From Thermoanaerobaculia bacterium (GTDB lineage Bacteria > Acidobacteriota > Thermoanaerobaculia > Multivoradales > UBA5704), in contig JAICSG010000203.1 of the NCBI GenBank assembly GCA_025937035.1, positions 1-6,973 on the forward strand: a stretch of 6,973 nt of DNA, given 5' to 3'. A program made the position numbers and the translations under genes. This document shows, piece by piece, positions 4,463 to 6,973 of this stretch (position 1 is its first letter; every line of letters begins with the position of its first letter). The notes below the pieces were generated by a model that saw only the letters and a list, made by a program, of their open reading frames with translations, was not told the origin of the DNA and did not search any database.

Positions 4463-6973
4463 GATCTGCTCGCCCCTCTCGCCCGCCATCTGCCGCTGAC
4501 GCTCGCCGCCCTGGCGCTGCTGGTGCTGGTGATCGTGATCATCCTGGTGATCCTGGTCCGGCGCCGGCGGGTGCGGCCGGAGGAGGAGAGCGCGGCGCTG
4601 GAGCCCGCGCCGGCCGGCGCGGTGGTGGTCGACTTCCGCCACGCCGGCTCGCACCAGCGGCTCGGCGGCGCCTTCCGGCGGGCCCTGGCCGAGCTGCGCC
4701 GCCATCTGGGCGCCGGCGACAGCCGCTACCGTCTCCCCTGGTACGTGCTGCTCGGAGAGGAGGCGGCGGGCAAGGCGGGCCTCTTCCCGGCGAGCGGGCT
4801 CAACCTGCCCCTGGGGACGCCCGAGGAGCCGGCCCCCGACAAGGGGGACGGCTGCGCCTTCTGGTTCTTCGACCGCGGCGTGGTGATCGACCTGTCGGGC
4901 GAGTACGTGCTGGGCTCCTCCGGGCGCACCCCCAACGAGCGGGGCTGGCGGCACTTCCTCCACCTGCTGCGCGAGCAGCGGCCGGAGCGCCCGCTCGACG
5001 GCGTGGTCGTCGCCCTCCCCTGCGCCGAGCTGATCGGTACGGCCGAGGAGGAGGGGGCCCGGCTGGCGGCGGCGGCGGAGAAGGGGGAGGTCCTCTTCCG
5101 CCGGCTGCGCCAGGCCCAGGAGGCGCTGGGGATGAGCTTCCCCGTCTACGTGCTGGTGACCGGCTGCGAGAGCGTCCCCGGCTTCGAGAGCTACGTCTCG
5201 GAGGTGCCGCAACACCTGCGCGGCGACCTCTTCGGCTGGTCGAGCCCCTACGCGCCGGAGACCGCCTACCACCCCGAGTGGGTCGACGAGGCGTTCAGCC
5301 TGATGGGCGCGGGCCTCCACCGGGCCCAGATCGAGGCCTTCGGCGACCAGGCCGTGCTGGAGGACCCGGACGGCGTCTTCTGCTTCCCGGGGGAGTTCCA
5401 GCGGCTGCACGCTCCCCTGCGGGTCTATCTGAACCAGGTCTTCCGCGCCAGCGCCTACCACGAGCAGCTCCCCTGCCGCGGGATCTACTTCTGCGGCCGG
5501 CTGCCCGAGAGCGCCCACGGCGCCTCGTTCCTGCTCGACGCCGGCACCGTGGGCGGCTCGGTCTTCGTGCGCGACGTCTTCGACCGCAAGGTCTTCCCCG
5601 AGCACGAGCTCGCCCGCCCCACCACGCTGGCGCTGCTCCAGGGGGGGCGCCGTCTGCGGGGGCTGCAGGCGGCGGTGCTGACCCTGGCCCTGATCTCCAC
5701 CCTGGGGCTCTGGTGGGGAGGCCATCATCTGCGCGCGCGCAGGGACAGCCTGAAGCCCTTCCTCGTGGACACCGCGACCGACCTGACGGCGGTCCTCAGG
5801 CAGCGGGAGGACCACGAGCTGCGGCGGAACAAATCGTTCCACCTGCTGGACGGGATGGCGAGCGTCGACGGCCGCTGGTTCGGCTCGGTGTTCCTCCCCA
5901 GCTCCTGGATCAGCCCGTTCAACGGCGACCTCCGGCGGGCGGTGGCCCGCTCCTACCGGGACATCATGATCCCGACCCTCTCCGAGGAGCTGGAGCTGGC
6001 GCTGGGCCGCATCGTCGACGCCGCGAAGCCGGTCAGCCTCGCGCGGCCCGTGGAGGATCGGCCGGCCTCCGATGCCGGGGTCCTGCCGACCGACCGCTTC
6101 CTGGCCCGGGACCGCGACGCGGCCGTCATCCCGGCGCCGGCGGACCTGCAGCCGCTCGAGAGCATGCAGGAGCTCAAGAGCATGGCCGCCTACGCCCAGA
6201 GCCTGCGCGACTTCGCGACCCACGTCAGCCTCTACGACCGGCTGTGCACGACCGAGAGCCTCCAGGACCTGGGCCAGGTGGTCCAGTTCCTCTTCAGCCG
6301 CGGCCTGCGCGAGGGGTTCTTCGAGAATGCCCAGCTCTACTCCCGCGCCCTCGCCCTGGTCAGCTACCAGCCCTTCGACGTCGAGAAGCATGTGGAGCAG
6401 ACGCGGCGCCGGGAGCAGGAGCTGGGCGACGCCCTGTTCGGCCGCCTGTTCGACCGGAATCCCGTGGTGGCCGACGTGCGGGCCGCGGCCGACCTGGTGG
6501 AGGAGCTGTCGGACGGGGGAGGGAAGCCCGCGGAGGACCTGGTCCCGAAGCTGATCGAGCTGCGCGGTCACCTCAAGCAGGCCAGCGACGAGCTCGCCTC
6601 GCCCGAGCTCGCCTGGATGAGCGGCGAGACCCTGGACCTCGGCCCGTCCTGGCAGCAGATCCTGCAGGAGGCCCGCGGCAACACCTTCCTGGGCCCGGAG
6701 GCGGCCGACGATCTCAAGAAGCGCGGGGAGATCCGGTTCCAGCGGCTCCGCGGCGACCTCCTCGAGATCGAGACCCACCCCACCGGCCGGATGGTCCTGC
6801 GCGACGCCAAGAGCGGCCGGCTCGCCCTCTCGCCCGAGGCGAAGATGCTGGGCGACGCCCTCGAAGGCCTCTCCCGGGACGGCTTCGTCGGCGACGAAGC
6901 GGAGGGCGCGACGGCGGCGGCCCCCCTCACCCCGCGCGGGCGGGTGACCTGGGACACCCTCGTGCTGACCCAG
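4460..6973 (+). CDS. tssM: T6SS inner-membrane protein TssM (IcmF family), 3'-truncated
   Basis: The frame stays open from TTG 4460 to the right edge (838 codons, no stop), so the C-terminus is missing; family members are usually about 1,100-1,200 residues. TssM is the core of the T6SS membrane complex: a cytoplasmic domain meets TssL and TssK, and the periplasmic part reaches TssJ. Seen: one hydrophobic segment 11-33, a basic cluster RRRR 34-37, a cytoplasmic domain about 55-400, a second membrane segment about 402-420 (ends LWWGG), then a long, mostly helical periplasmic region (ImcF-related). Family landmarks are PWY at 93-95 before the P-loop-like GEEAAGKA (99-106), FWFFDRGVVIDLSGEY (134-149) in place of the usual FTDEAVLIDTAGRY-type block, and DGVVVALP (180-187). 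The Walker A motif keeps G99, G104 and K105, but the Ser/Thr is Ala106; DxxG is kept as D144-G147. Only one N-terminal helix is seen instead of the usual hairpin. It follows tssL after 13 bp and is likely co-transcribed with it. A 782-codon antisense frame lies opposite but looks like a composition shadow. Confidence 0.9.
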   Translation, partial: MDLLAPLARHLPLTLAALALLVLVIVIILVILVRRRRVRPEEESAALEPAPAGAVVVDFRHAGSHQRLGGAFRRALAELRRHLGAGDSRYRLPWYVLLGEEAAGKAGLFPASGLNLPLGTPEEPAPDKGDGCAFWFFDRGVVIDLSGEYVLGSSGRTPNERGWRHFLHLLREQRPERPLDGVVVALPCAELIGTAEEEGARLAAAAEKGEVLFRRLRQAQEALGMSFPVYVLVTGCESVPGFESYVSEVPQHLRGDLFGWSSPYAPETAYHPEWVDEAFSLMGAGLHRAQIEAFGDQAVLEDPDGVFCFPGEFQRLHAPLRVYLNQVFRASAYHEQLPCRGIYFCGRLPESAHGASFLLDAGTVGGSVFVRDVFDRKVFPEHELARPTTLALLQGGRRLRGLQAAVLTLALISTLGLWWGGHHLRARRDSLKPFLVDTATDLTAVLRQREDHELRRNKSFHLLDGMASVDGRWFGSVFLPSSWISPFNGDLRRAVARSYRDIMIPTLSEELELALGRIVDAAKPVSLARPVEDRPASDAGVLPTDRFLARDRDAAVIPAPADLQPLESMQELKSMAAYAQSLRDFATHVSLYDRLCTTESLQDLGQVVQFLFSRGLREGFFENAQLYSRALALVSYQPFDVEKHVEQTRRREQELGDALFGRLFDRNPVVADVRAAADLVEELSDGGGKPAEDLVPKLIELRGHLKQASDELASPELAWMSGETLDLGPSWQQILQEARGNTFLGPEAADDLKKRGEIRFQRLRGDLLEIETHPTGRMVLRDAKSGRLALSPEAKMLGDALEGLSRDGFVGDEAEGATAAAPLTPRGRVTWDTLVLTQ

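Noticed and set aside
6072..6554. A 160-codon + strand frame inside tssM
   Set aside because: It is Ser/Arg/Thr/Pro-rich, lies wholly within the tssM frame and shows no domain.
4430..6778. A 782-codon open frame on the - strand opposite tssM
   Set aside because: Its translation is dominated by Arg, Gln, Glu, His, Pro, Ala, Leu and Gly without recognisable domains, as expected when a GC-rich gene with G/C third positions is read backwards. The + strand holds a clear TssM frame with membrane helices, a ribosome binding site and operon context.

Overview
The window is a coding-dense, very GC-rich stretch. Two transcription units read rightward on the + strand and are separated by one short, less GC-rich gap. 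The codons are strongly G/C-ending throughout. The second unit encodes an outer-membrane lipoprotein together with the inner-membrane parts of a type VI secretion system (T6SS), so the host is a diderm (Gram-negative-type) bacterium. The divergence of the T6SS proteins from the well-studied gamma-proteobacterial ones, and the neighbouring peptide-exporter-type ABC protein, would suit a high-GC lineage such as Myxococcota or Acidobacteriota. That placement is inference; nothing here fixes the taxon.

Region 1 (1-1607): the 3' part of an ABC exporter gene in which membrane domain and ATPase are fused in one chain. It is cut at its 5' end by the window edge. Its closest look is to the bacteriocin/peptide exporters that often carry an N-terminal C39 peptidase, but that part would lie outside the window.

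Region 2 (1608-1736): a 129-bp gap, visibly poorer in GC than its surroundings. It holds a weak possible terminator for the exporter gene and a plausible sigma-70-type promoter (1651-1679) for the downstream operon.

Region 3 (1737-6973): four genes in the order tssJ-tssK-tssL-tssM, the membrane-complex and baseplate-connector module of a T6SS. TssJ is the outer-membrane lipoprotein, TssM spans the inner membrane and reaches TssJ through the periplasm, TssL is the C-tail-anchored inner-membrane partner, and TssK is the cytoplasmic adaptor that links the baseplate to TssL/TssM. tssJ/tssK and tssK/tssL overlap by ATGA, and tssM follows tssL after 13 bp with a strong ribosome binding site and a TTG start. 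tssM runs off the right edge after 838 codons; I translated it by hand from position 4460.

The most notable points are a TssM with degenerate nucleotide-binding motifs (Walker A Ser/Thr replaced by Ala) and apparently only one N-terminal membrane helix, a divergent TssJ, and a TssL with a long Gly/Ala/Pro-rich insert. I see no RNA gene, insertion sequence, CRISPR array or attachment site. I do not see evidence for a wholly new system; this is a divergent version of a known one.
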